Below, one piece after another: positions 1 through 7,681 of a stretch of DNA of 32,838 nt. Numbering within the stretch: the stretch's first letter is position 1; every line of letters begins with the position of its first letter. The notes below the pieces were generated by a model, which saw only the letters and a list, made by a program, of their open reading frames with translations, did not search any database and had not been told where the DNA came from. Source of the stretch: an uncultured Dysgonomonas sp. (GTDB lineage Bacteria > Bacteroidota > Bacteroidia > Bacteroidales > Dysgonomonadaceae); contig NZ_CAKUOF010000025.1 in assembly GCF_934668725.1 (NCBI RefSeq), positions 1-32,838 on the forward strand, in the 5' to 3' direction. The translations under genes were made by a program, and so were the position numbers.

Positions 1-40
1 GCTTTATATTAATAACCGTCTCTCGGTTTCAAAGCGAGTG

Positions 41-72
41 CAAAAGTAGTAGACTTTTTAATACAGTCCAAA
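41..72 (-). promoter_or_regulatory. Bacteroidetes-type promoter pointing out of the window
   Basis: On the minus strand a TTTG (-33 box, 72-69) is followed after 20 bp by TACTTTTG (-7 box, 48-41). This matches the Bacteroidetes primary sigma consensus TTTG-N19-21-TAnnTTTG. It would drive a gene to the left of position 1 that is not visible here. Confidence 0.65.
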
Positions 73-145
73 TCTTTAAGGATAAAAAATCGATAAAAAT
101 CGAAAATATTTTTCAAAACACTATTTATCAGAGATTTAGAGAGAC

Positions 146-181
146 AAAAAGATGGCAAGATAAATACCTTGCTATCTTTTT
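146..181 (-). terminator. Hairpin terminator after the TCA operon
   Basis: Arms 146-159 and 168-181 pair over 14 bp with one G-T wobble around an 8-nt loop. There are A/T runs on both outer sides, so it can act in either direction. It lies about 135 bp after the DUF423 gene, the last gene of the leftward operon, and is its likely terminator. Confidence 0.65.
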
Positions 182-314
182 ATGCTTATATGCTTAAAAC
201 CAGCTCTTTGGCAAATATATAAAATAATAAATTAGATATCCTATTTTTATTCGGAAAATTTCAATTATTTAACTACAAAGTATCTATTTATTAGATTTGA
301 TATGAGTAACATCC

Positions 315-701
315 TCAGAACTTATATTTTATAAAATAAGTGATTAACAAAATCCAACCCAAAATCAGAAAAATGCCTCCAATTGGAGTTATAGGTCCTA
401 AAAATTTCAGATTAATATTAAGATATTCCGAAAAAGCCAAAAAGTAGATTGTAAACGAAAAAAGAAATGTGCCAATTATTAAACAAAGACTCGACCATTT
501 TTCTAATGGAGTAGTAAATGATAAGAATAAGCCTAGAACCAATAAGACTATCGCATGATACATCTGATAACGGATACCTACTTCGAAACTTGCCAGTTTA
601 TCGACCGATAGTATCTTTTTAAAAGCATGGGAACCTAAAGCTCCCAGTATAATTGTAATCAGCCCATAGAAACCGGCTATAATCAATGTGAACTGTTTCA
701 T
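315..701 (-). CDS. DUF423 family small membrane protein
   Basis: This is a 128-residue integral membrane protein with about four hydrophobic segments (roughly residues 5-25, 45-63, 70-90 and 100-122). The N-terminal stretch with LGALGSHAF near residue 20 and the later PITPIGG..LILGW pattern match the DUF423/YgdD family, whose usual length is 120-130 residues. Molecular function is unknown for the family. It starts only 13 bp after the citrate synthase stop codon and is the last gene of the leftward TCA operon, so it is probably co-transcribed. The context does not prove a metabolic role, because DUF423 genes occur in many unrelated neighbourhoods. The start is the first ATG and keeps the typical N-terminus. 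Confidence 0.85.
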   Translation of the reverse strand: MKQFTLIIAGFYGLITIILGALGSHAFKKILSVDKLASFEVGIRYQMYHAIVLLVLGLFLSFTTPLEKWSSLCLIIGTFLFSFTIYFLAFSEYLNINLKFLGPITPIGGIFLILGWILLITYFIKYKF

Positions 702-714
702 ATTCTATTGTATT

Positions 715-2061
715 TTACTTTCTTTCGTTAAGAGGAATGTAACTCTTCGTATCAGATGCATTCTTATAAGCTGGACGAATAATTCGTCTTTCCTTAAAAT
801 TTAATTCTTCTATACGGTGTGCCGTCCATCCTACAATACGAGCCATAGCGAATAATGGCGTGTATATTTCCTGAGGTAAACCAATCATATCATATACAAA
901 GCCGGAATAAAAATCGACATTGGCGCACACCTGCTTCTTTACATTACTTCCTTTATACTCCATAAAGTTCTTTATAGCACGTTCCTCCAGAAGGTTATAG
1001 AAATTATACTCATCTTCACGCCCTTTTTCAATAGCTAAATCTCGCGCCATTTCCTTTAACAGGGTTGCACGTGGATCGGATATTGTATATATAGCATGCC
1101 CTATTCCATATATAAGTCCTGTTTTATTATAGGCCTGCTTATTAAGAATTTTTTGTAGGAAGGCATCTATCTCGGCCACATCTGTCCAATCTTTGATATT
1201 CTTTTTTATATGCTTGAGCATATCTACTACTCTCAGGTTAGCTCCCCCATGAAGAGGTCCTTTTAATGAACCGATACCGGCTGCTATAGAAGAATAGGTA
1301 TCTGTTCCTGCCGAACTGGTTACACGGACTGTAAATGTGGAATTATTTCCCCCACCGTGGTCTGCATGAACCATCAGTGCAAGATCGAGTATTTTCACAT
1401 CCAGTGGTGTATATTTACTTCCTTTCATCATATAGAGAAAGTTTTCCGCTAATGAAAAGTTTTCTTTCGGATGCCTTATATGGAGTGATTTTCCTTGATT
1501 ATGCCTTAATGCATTATAAGCATACGCTACAATGGTAGGGAATGTGGCTATCAAATTGAGTGATTGTCTAACCAAGTTTTCTTCGGATGTATCATCTGCA
1601 TTCTCATCAAAGGTATATAGCTCCAATACACATCTTGACAAAATATTCATGATATCAGATCCTTCTAAATCAAGAATATGCATCGTTATCTTCGGATTCA
1701 GATCCATTGTCTGGCTCAGTAATTGAGAAAAGCCCTTCAGTTCTTCTTTTCCGGGCAGATAGCCAGCCAGAATCAGGAATATCGTTTCCTCAAAGCCTAA
1801 ACGGTTTTCATCCTGAGCTCCTTTTACAATTTCTTCGATACTGATTCCCCGATACATCAGTTTTCCGGGAATTGCTTTTAGTGTACCGTCGTCTCCCCGC
1901 TCGTACCCAACAACATCTCCGACTTTAGTCAGTCCTACAACTACTCCAGTATGGTCTTCGTTGCGGAGTCCCCTTTTCACATTATAGGTTTGAAATAATT
2001 CCGGATCTATTTGTGTTGTTGTTCGTATGGTTTCGGATATTTTCTTTATAATGTTATTCAT
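715..2061 (-). CDS. gltA: Citrate synthase
   Basis: Condenses acetyl-CoA and oxaloacetate to citrate, the entry step of the TCA cycle, in the cytoplasm. The 448-residue protein has the family's active-site elements: the HADHGGGNNSTF segment with H235, GPLHGGAN with H271, GIGHAIY with H322, and the catalytic aspartate D383 in NVDFYSG. H271, H322 and D383 correspond to the catalytic triad of known citrate synthases. The long N-terminal region of about 60 residues is usual for the Bacteroidetes form. It lies 60 bp downstream of isocitrate dehydrogenase and 13 bp upstream of the DUF423 gene, in one leftward operon with aconitase. A 2-methylcitrate synthase activity cannot be excluded from sequence, but the aconitase and isocitrate dehydrogenase neighbours favour citrate synthase. 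Confidence 0.96.
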   Translation of the reverse strand: MNNIIKKISETIRTTTQIDPELFQTYNVKRGLRNEDHTGVVVGLTKVGDVVGYERGDDGTLKAIPGKLMYRGISIEEIVKGAQDENRLGFEETIFLILAGYLPGKEELKGFSQLLSQTMDLNPKITMHILDLEGSDIMNILSRCVLELYTFDENADDTSEENLVRQSLNLIATFPTIVAYAYNALRHNQGKSLHIRHPKENFSLAENFLYMMKGSKYTPLDVKILDLALMVHADHGGGNNSTFTVRVTSSAGTDTYSSIAAGIGSLKGPLHGGANLRVVDMLKHIKKNIKDWTDVAEIDAFLQKILNKQAYNKTGLIYGIGHAIYTISDPRATLLKEMARDLAIEKGREDEYNFYNLLEERAIKNFMEYKGSNVKKQVCANVDFYSGFVYDMIGLPQEIYTPLFAMARIVGWTAHRIEELNFKERRIIRPAYKNASDTKSYIPLNERK

Positions 2062-2121
2062 CGGATATGTATTTTTAGAAAGTTAATTTATTGTGATCGT
2101 AAGACCTGTCTATTATACTCT

Positions 2122-3384
2122 TTACAAGCTATCTGTTAGAAGCTTACAGAATTTACTAGTGGTAAGGGTTGTGCCACCTTCCATAAAGCGGGCAAGATCG
2201 GCTGTTGCTTGTCCTTTGCTGTAAAGGCGTTCAAGACCATTAGTTATAAGATCGCCTGCTTCAGTCCATCCCAAATATTCAAGCATCATTACAGCTGAAA
2301 GTAATAGAGATGATGGATTCACTATATCTTTCCCTGCAATATCCGGTGCTGTACCATGAGTCGCTTCAAAAATGGCATGCCCTGTCATATAATTGATATT
2401 TGCTCCCGGAGCAATACCAATACCTCCGACCATTGCAGCCAATTGATCGGAAACATAGTCTCCGTTCAGATTAAGTGTTGCGATAACCGAATATTCGGCA
2501 GGTTTTAATAATGTATTTTGAAGAAAGGCATCTGCTATTACATCTTTTACTATGAGTTTGCCGTCTGATTTAGCCTGCTCCAATGCTTTATTGGCTTCTG
2601 CTTCTCCTTTTTCTTTCTTGATTTTCTCCCACTGCTGCCAAGTGAATACTTTATTTCCATATTCTTTTTCAGCAAGAGCATATCCCCATTGTTTGAATCC
2701 ACCTTCGGTAAATTTCATAATATTACCTTTATGAACAATGGTTACTGAGGGTAATTTGTTCTCTAAAGCATATTCTATTGCTGCACGAACCAGTCGCTCT
2801 GTACCTTCAACCGAAACGGGTTTTACTCCAAAAGAAGAGGTTTCGGGGAAACGTACTTTTTTCACGCCCATTTCCGTTTGAAGAAAATTTAGGAATTTTG
2901 CGGCTTCGGGTGTTCCTTGCATCCATTCGATACCGGCATAAATATCTTCTGTATTTTCACGGAAAATAGTCATATTTACTTTTTCCGGTGTTTTAATAGG
3001 AGATACTACTCCTTTGAACCAACGAACAGGACGAAGGCATACATACAAATCTAAATCCTGACGAAGGGCAACATTCAACGAACGGATTCCCCCTCCAACG
3101 GGTGTAGTAAGAGGTCCTTTTATTCCGACAAGATATTCACGAAAAGCATTCATTGTATCTTCGGGAAGCCACGAACCGTTTTCATTAAACGATTTCTCTC
3201 CGGCAAGCACTTCTTTCCATTCTATTTTTCGTTTTCCTTGATAGGCTTTTTCTACAGCCTTATTAATTACTTGCTGTGCATTTTTCCAAATTTCGCCCCC
3301 TACTCCATCTCCTTCTATAAAAGGTATGATCGGGTTATTTGGTACACTTAGCTTACCATTATTTATAGTTATTTTTTGTGACAT
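2122..3384 (-). CDS. icd: Isocitrate dehydrogenase, probably NAD+-preferring
   Basis: Oxidatively decarboxylates isocitrate to 2-oxoglutarate. The 420-residue protein is collinear with the E. coli-type homodimeric enzyme. Visible elements are the IEGDGVG start of the fold, the substrate loop GGGIRSLNVALRQ (S102, N104, R108), R118, R142, K219, and the metal-binding aspartates D309 and D313. In the cofactor loop HGTAPDIAG, residues D348 and I349 stand where the E. coli NADP enzyme has K344 and Y345. A395 replaces Y391, while R399 keeps the R395 position. Asp-Ile here is the known signature of NAD+-dependent members, so the usual label 'NADP-dependent' is doubtful. S102 matches the serine phosphorylated in E. 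coli, but no kinase gene is visible. The start lies 9 bp after the DJ-1-like gene's stop. Confidence 0.95.
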   Translation of the reverse strand: MSQKITINNGKLSVPNNPIIPFIEGDGVGGEIWKNAQQVINKAVEKAYQGKRKIEWKEVLAGEKSFNENGSWLPEDTMNAFREYLVGIKGPLTTPVGGGIRSLNVALRQDLDLYVCLRPVRWFKGVVSPIKTPEKVNMTIFRENTEDIYAGIEWMQGTPEAAKFLNFLQTEMGVKKVRFPETSSFGVKPVSVEGTERLVRAAIEYALENKLPSVTIVHKGNIMKFTEGGFKQWGYALAEKEYGNKVFTWQQWEKIKKEKGEAEANKALEQAKSDGKLIVKDVIADAFLQNTLLKPAEYSVIATLNLNGDYVSDQLAAMVGGIGIAPGANINYMTGHAIFEATHGTAPDIAGKDIVNPSSLLLSAVMMLEYLGWTEAGDLITNGLERLYSKGQATADLARFMEGGTTLTTSKFCKLLTDSL

Positions 3385-3393
3385 TATTGTTAT

Positions 3394-3981
3394 TTATTGT
3401 TTCCAAAAATCATCGCGATGCTTATCGCTTTGCCAATTATATTCTATTCGAAAAGCTATTTTCTCTGCGGTATTCTTTCCCAAAAGAACACTCACAAAAC
3501 CTAAAGTCATATCTATTCCGGCACTTACTCCTGATGATGTATAATATTTACCGTCAACTACCCATCGAGCTTGTTGAATCCAGTTCACTTTATCAGAATT
3601 ACTCCTTACCCAATCAAAAGCCCGTTTATTCGATGTTGCTTTTTTATCATCAAGAAGTCCTGTTTTTGCAAGCAGAGCACTGCCTGTACAAACCGTTAAT
3701 ACATACCGACTCTTTACAGCAAGTTGCTTTATCTGACCTATCAAACTTATATTCTCAACTTCCTTTCGGGTTCCTAAGCCACCGGGAATAAACAATACAT
3801 CGTTAATCTCAACATTATCTATCTTTTGAGTTTCAATCTTTAACCCATCTTGATTAGTTATAGTCCCTCCGTATTGAGAATAATACTGAATGGTATAATT
3901 TTCAACTTTTCCGAAGACTTCAACAGGTCCAAAAACATCTAAAGTCTCAAAATCAGGAAATAAAATTACATTTATATTCAT
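3394..3981 (-). CDS. DJ-1/PfpI family protein (isonitrile hydratase-like)
   Basis: The 195-residue protein has the class I glutamine amidotransferase-like fold of the DJ-1/PfpI superfamily. The putative nucleophile is C98 in the elbow VCTGSALLAKTGLL, with T99 beside it and D15 in the LDVFGP motif. This Asp/Cys/Thr arrangement and the later SSGVSAGIDM segment are typical of the subgroup containing isonitrile hydratase and the regulatory domains of GATase1-AraC regulators. No DNA-binding domain is attached. The substrate is unknown. It sits inside the TCA operon, 31 bp after aconitase and 9 bp before isocitrate dehydrogenase, so it is almost certainly co-expressed. Protein or metabolite repair (glyoxalase- or deglycase-like) is an alternative, inferred only from the superfamily. 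Confidence 0.85.
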   Translation of the reverse strand: MNINVILFPDFETLDVFGPVEVFGKVENYTIQYYSQYGGTITNQDGLKIETQKIDNVEINDVLFIPGGLGTRKEVENISLIGQIKQLAVKSRYVLTVCTGSALLAKTGLLDDKKATSNKRAFDWVRSNSDKVNWIQQARWVVDGKYYTSSGVSAGIDMTLGFVSVLLGKNTAEKIAFRIEYNWQSDKHRDDFWKQ

Positions 3982-4012
3982 GCTCGATTTTATTGCAGAG
4001 AAAATACAGAGA

Positions 4013-6271
4013 TCATTCTCCTTTCATATAATTCAAAGCGCTTCCTGCCTTGAACCATTCTATTTGAAGTTGATTATAAGTATGGGCAACTTCTATAGAA
4101 TCGGTTGTACCATCCTTATGGCTCAATTTTACAGTCAGATTTTTACCGGGTTTAAAATCAGTTAAACCTAAAATACTTATTTTATCTTCCTCACGAACTT
4201 TGTCATAATCTTCTTTATTAACAAAGGTTAGGGCAAGCATACCTTGTTTCTTCAGATTGGTTTCGTGAATGCGGGCAAACGATTTCACAATAATAGCCTT
4301 TACATTCAAGAAACGGGGTTCCATAGCTGCATGCTCACGGGAAGAACCTTCTCCGTAGTTTTCTTCTGCTACTACAATCGAACCTAAACCTTTTGCTTTG
4401 AAGTTTCGAGCCAATTGTGGTACTGCTTCAAATTCACCGGTTAGTGGATTTTTAACCGAGTTTGTTTTATCATTGAAAGCATTTACTGCACCAATAAGCA
4501 TATTATCCGATATATTATCCAAGTGTCCACGGAAACGTAACCAAGGTCCGGCCATAGATATATGATCGGTAGTACATTTTCCTTTTGCTTTTATCAATAA
4601 GGGTTGTTCAATAATATCTTTACCATCCCACACTGCAAATGGTTGTAATATTTGAAGACGTTGCGAGTCGAGTGCTATTTTAACCTCAACGACAGTACCC
4701 TCCGATACAGGTTCGATATATCCTAAATCTTCTACTCCAAAACCTTTTTGAGGTAATTCTAATCCAACAGGCTCTTGAAGTTTTACTTGTTCTCCCTTAG
4801 CATTGGTTAAAGTATCAGTCATAGGATTGAAACTCAAATCTCCTGCAATGGTAAGGGCTGCCACCAATTCGGGTGAAGCTACGAAAGCATGTGTATTAGG
4901 GTTACCATCGTTTCTTTTCGCAAAATTTCGGTTGAATGACGTCAAAATTGAGTTTGGACGTTCCGGATTTTCAGTTTCTCGTTTCCATTGACCGATACAA
5001 GGTCCACAGGCATTTGCCATTATGGTTGCCCCTACTTCTTCGAATTCGGTCAGTATACCGTCACGTTCGGCAGTGAAGCGTACTTGTTCCGATCCCGGAT
5101 TGATAATAAATTGTGCTTTAACCGATACATCTTTCGACTTTGCATCTTTTACAATAGAAGCTGCTCTCGACATATCTTCGTACGAAGAATTGGTACAAGA
5201 ACCAATCAAGCCAACTTCCATGACCTGAGGATATCCTTTTTCCTTTACTACCTTTGCAAATTCCGAAATGGGGTGTGCTGCATCGGGAGTGAATGGTCCA
5301 TTAATATACGGTTCTAATTCTGATAGGTTGATTTCAATTACACGATCGTAATAGTTGTAGGGATTATTTTCAACCTCGGTATCAGCTTTTAGATGTTCTT
5401 TTACCGAATTTATTAAACTAACTATTTCCTGACGATCTGTTGCAATAAGATACTCCGCTGATTTTTCGTCGTAAGGAAAAATCGAAGTTGTAGCACCCAC
5501 TTCAGCTCCCATGTTGCAAATAGTTGCTTTACCTGTTGCCGAAAGTGAATATACTCCCTCTCCAAAATATTCTATAATCGCATTTGTTCCACCTTTTACG
5601 GTAAGAATACCTGCCAGCTTAAGAATTACATCTTTAGCCGAAGCCCAGCCTGATAATTTTCCGGTTAGTTTTACTCCAATAATTTTAGGCATTTTCAACT
5701 CCCAGGGCATACCTGCCATTACATCAACGGCATCGGCTCCTCCTACACCAATGGCAATCATACCTAATCCGCCGGCATTAGGTGTATGGGAATCCGTACC
5801 GATCATCATACCTCCGGGGAATGCATAATTCTCCAATACCACCTGATGTATAATTCCTGCACCGGGTTTCCAAAATCCTATTCCAAATTTATTAGAAACA
5901 GCACTCAAAAAATCATACACTTCTTTATTAGTTATTTCGGCTGTGTTTAAATCTTCTTTTGCCGATTTGTATGCTTGAATCAAGTGATCGCAATGCACGG
6001 TAGATGGTACAGCAACCCTTTTACGACCAGAGTTCATTAGTTGCAAAAGTGCCATCTGAGCAGTTGCATCTTGCATAGCTACACGATCAGGTGCAAAATT
6101 CACATAATCTTCGCCCCGCTTATAGTCTTTAATGGGTTCATCTTTTGACAAATGAGCATATAATATTTTCTCGGTAAGCGTAAAAGGTCTTTTTAATTCT
6201 TCTTTCGCCTGTAATATCCTTTGAGGTAATGACTCATATAGATTTTGAATCATTTTAATATCAAAAACCAT
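4013..6271 (-). CDS. acn: Aconitate hydratase
   Basis: Isomerises citrate to isocitrate through cis-aconitate, using a [4Fe-4S] cluster. The 752-residue protein is of the mitochondrial type. Cluster ligands C359 (GSCTNSS) and C422/C425 (ACGPCIGQW) have the same 63- and 3-residue spacing as mitochondrial aconitase. Other landmarks are TDSHTPNAGGLG near residue 160, FNRNFAKRNDGN near residue 446 and the swivel-domain GSSREHAA that carries the catalytic serine. It is the first gene of the leftward operon followed by the DJ-1-like gene, isocitrate dehydrogenase and citrate synthase. The ATG at 6271 is preferred because the MVFDIKMIQ N-terminus resembles other Bacteroidales aconitases. A second Met six codons later is a less likely start. 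Confidence 0.96.
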   Translation of the reverse strand: MVFDIKMIQNLYESLPQRILQAKEELKRPFTLTEKILYAHLSKDEPIKDYKRGEDYVNFAPDRVAMQDATAQMALLQLMNSGRKRVAVPSTVHCDHLIQAYKSAKEDLNTAEITNKEVYDFLSAVSNKFGIGFWKPGAGIIHQVVLENYAFPGGMMIGTDSHTPNAGGLGMIAIGVGGADAVDVMAGMPWELKMPKIIGVKLTGKLSGWASAKDVILKLAGILTVKGGTNAIIEYFGEGVYSLSATGKATICNMGAEVGATTSIFPYDEKSAEYLIATDRQEIVSLINSVKEHLKADTEVENNPYNYYDRVIEINLSELEPYINGPFTPDAAHPISEFAKVVKEKGYPQVMEVGLIGSCTNSSYEDMSRAASIVKDAKSKDVSVKAQFIINPGSEQVRFTAERDGILTEFEEVGATIMANACGPCIGQWKRETENPERPNSILTSFNRNFAKRNDGNPNTHAFVASPELVAALTIAGDLSFNPMTDTLTNAKGEQVKLQEPVGLELPQKGFGVEDLGYIEPVSEGTVVEVKIALDSQRLQILQPFAVWDGKDIIEQPLLIKAKGKCTTDHISMAGPWLRFRGHLDNISDNMLIGAVNAFNDKTNSVKNPLTGEFEAVPQLARNFKAKGLGSIVVAEENYGEGSSREHAAMEPRFLNVKAIIVKSFARIHETNLKKQGMLALTFVNKEDYDKVREEDKISILGLTDFKPGKNLTVKLSHKDGTTDSIEVAHTYNQLQIEWFKAGSALNYMKGE

Positions 6272-6319
6272 CTTTTATATATCTTTTAGTTAATCTTCAA
6301 TTCGGTTTTATAGCATTTT

Positions 6320-6327
6320 CAAAGATA
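6320..6327 (-). promoter_or_regulatory. -7 box of the aconitase/TCA operon promoter
   Basis: TATCTTTG on the minus strand is a perfect TAnnTTTG box, about 49 nt upstream of the aconitase start. The -33 element is weak: no clean TTTG lies at 19-21 bp, only an A/T-rich stretch around 6348-6356. Confidence 0.55.
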
Positions 6328-6417
6328 TAAATTTTAATTTAATTAGAAAAACTAAATTTATATTTATGCATCCATATTACATATTTATACATTTTTCATA
6401 TATAAATAACAATTAGT

Positions 6418-7401
6418 TTATTTTTGAATTAATAGATCTAATTGATTGATCTTCTTTTCCAAGTCTTTATTTTCTGATTGCAATAATTCAATATCCTTAC
6501 TTTGCTGAATTAGATATAAAGTTAATTCTTCTACCTTTTTCAATAATTTAGCATTCATCTCTCCCAAATCAATACCGTTTTCTTTTACCTCAACAGCAGA
6601 TGGAATATCTGGTAGATGATTGTTTTCCTGAATAAAAGATTCAACAGAGTTCAAAGGCAAAAGTTCATGATCTTTTGTAAATACATAATCAGGCCAAGCA
6701 GATTGTAATGCTACTTTTACCGATTCAGCAACCATACTTCCTGCAACTGCCAAAGTATATCCTTTAGTATCAGTTGTCCCCACTCCTAATGAACTTGCAC
6801 TCAAAGCTCCTTGAAGCCTTACAGGATCTAATGACGTAAACACCTGCACATCCGAAACATCTTGATCATATTTTATTTCTAGTTTTTCATACCTTGCATA
6901 TCCTGTAAAAGAAAAATTATACAATGAAGAACCGTGTGCTATTTCAAGAGCTAAATATCTTTCACCCGCATAGGTCAGTGTTACTAATCTCGATGCTTCA
7001 TTATAAGATATTATACTTCCCCGATTGGTATTGTAAGCACTGGATGTATGAACATCTACATTAAATTTCCGATTCCAGCCGTTAGTACCTCCTCTTTTGG
7101 CTGTAATTTTGCCAAAAACAAAATAATCATCTATCACTGATCCACTTGTATACAGTTTATGCAGTAAAAGATAATTTATACCTTGGCTATCTTCCGTTGT
7201 GCCTGCTATCGATCTGTTTACAAAATAATCTTTAGCATTTGCAGTAACTTGCAACAATGCTTTTGGAACAGTTGTTCCAATTCCCACATTTCCCGTAGAT
7301 TCCAATTTATTAGTTTGAGCTGATAATCCAAAAGATAATAAACAAATAATAATGAGTAAATAGATCTTATTAAGAATAAGTTTGCCATTTCTGTGCGTCA
7401 T
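6418..7401 (-). CDS. Secreted tail-fibre-like protein with C-terminal coiled coil
   Basis: The 327-residue protein has a signal peptide (residues about 12-29, ending LSAQ). After it comes a short motif GNVGIGTTVPKALLQV that recurs in Bacteroidetes surface and phage-tail-like proteins. The middle (about 55-225) is beta-rich with no recognised domain. The C-terminal 97 residues contain the conserved block WPDYVF...HLPDIPSA..V..NGIDLGEMNAKLL, followed by a coiled coil from about 282 to 327. This C-terminal block is common in proteins of the phylum labelled as tail fibre domain or cell-wall anchor proteins. Its role is unknown and trimerisation is likely. It is a single gene divergent from the amide hydrolase. 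A possible phage origin is not supported by any neighbouring phage gene. Confidence 0.75.
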   Translation of the reverse strand: MTHRNGKLILNKIYLLIIICLLSFGLSAQTNKLESTGNVGIGTTVPKALLQVTANAKDYFVNRSIAGTTEDSQGINYLLLHKLYTSGSVIDDYFVFGKITAKRGGTNGWNRKFNVDVHTSSAYNTNRGSIISYNEASRLVTLTYAGERYLALEIAHGSSLYNFSFTGYARYEKLEIKYDQDVSDVQVFTSLDPVRLQGALSASSLGVGTTDTKGYTLAVAGSMVAESVKVALQSAWPDYVFTKDHELLPLNSVESFIQENNHLPDIPSAVEVKENGIDLGEMNAKLLKKVEELTLYLIQQSKDIELLQSENKDLEKKINQLDLLIQK

Positions 7402-7446
7402 TGTAAAGTAATTTAATAATTGATAAATTAATGATTATATAAATAG

Positions 7447-7474
7447 CAAACTTATATAAAAAAACATATTCAAA
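7447..7474 (-). promoter_or_regulatory. Possible promoter for the tail-fibre-like gene
   Basis: On the minus strand TAAGTTTG (7454-7447) matches TAnnTTTG, and a TTTG lies upstream (7474-7471). The 16-bp spacing is shorter than the usual 19-21 bp, so this is a tentative call. The box is about 46 nt before the start codon. Confidence 0.35.
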
Positions 7475-7681
7475 ACTATTCTAATAAACGTTTTTTATCC
7501 AATTAAGTATTATAAAATAGATGTATACTAGGATAATAAAGAAATACTAAAATAAAAAAAGAAACAGGAACTCTCCATTCATTCTATTTATTTTAATTAT
7601 ATATTTAATATTATCCTGAACTATCTTAACTTTATCATTGTTATCAATATCAACATTAATGCATTTAAATTATCTATTGAG

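Larger units (their letters stand above)
1..314. other. Non-coding region left of the TCA operon
   Basis: I see no credible gene here. The stretch holds a hairpin that probably ends the leftward TCA operon (146-181) and a leftward promoter (41-72) for a gene beyond the window edge. The remaining bases are AT-rich with no recognisable repeat or RNA gene. Confidence 0.6.

Noticed and set aside
3378..3791. 137-codon plus-strand open frame opposite the DJ-1-like gene
   Set aside because: It lies fully antisense to a clear DJ-1/PfpI-family gene and its translation has no recognisable motif.
4988..5317. 109-codon plus-strand open frame within aconitase
   Set aside because: Antisense to the Fe-S region of aconitase. 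The composition reflects the complementary strand and no family features are present.
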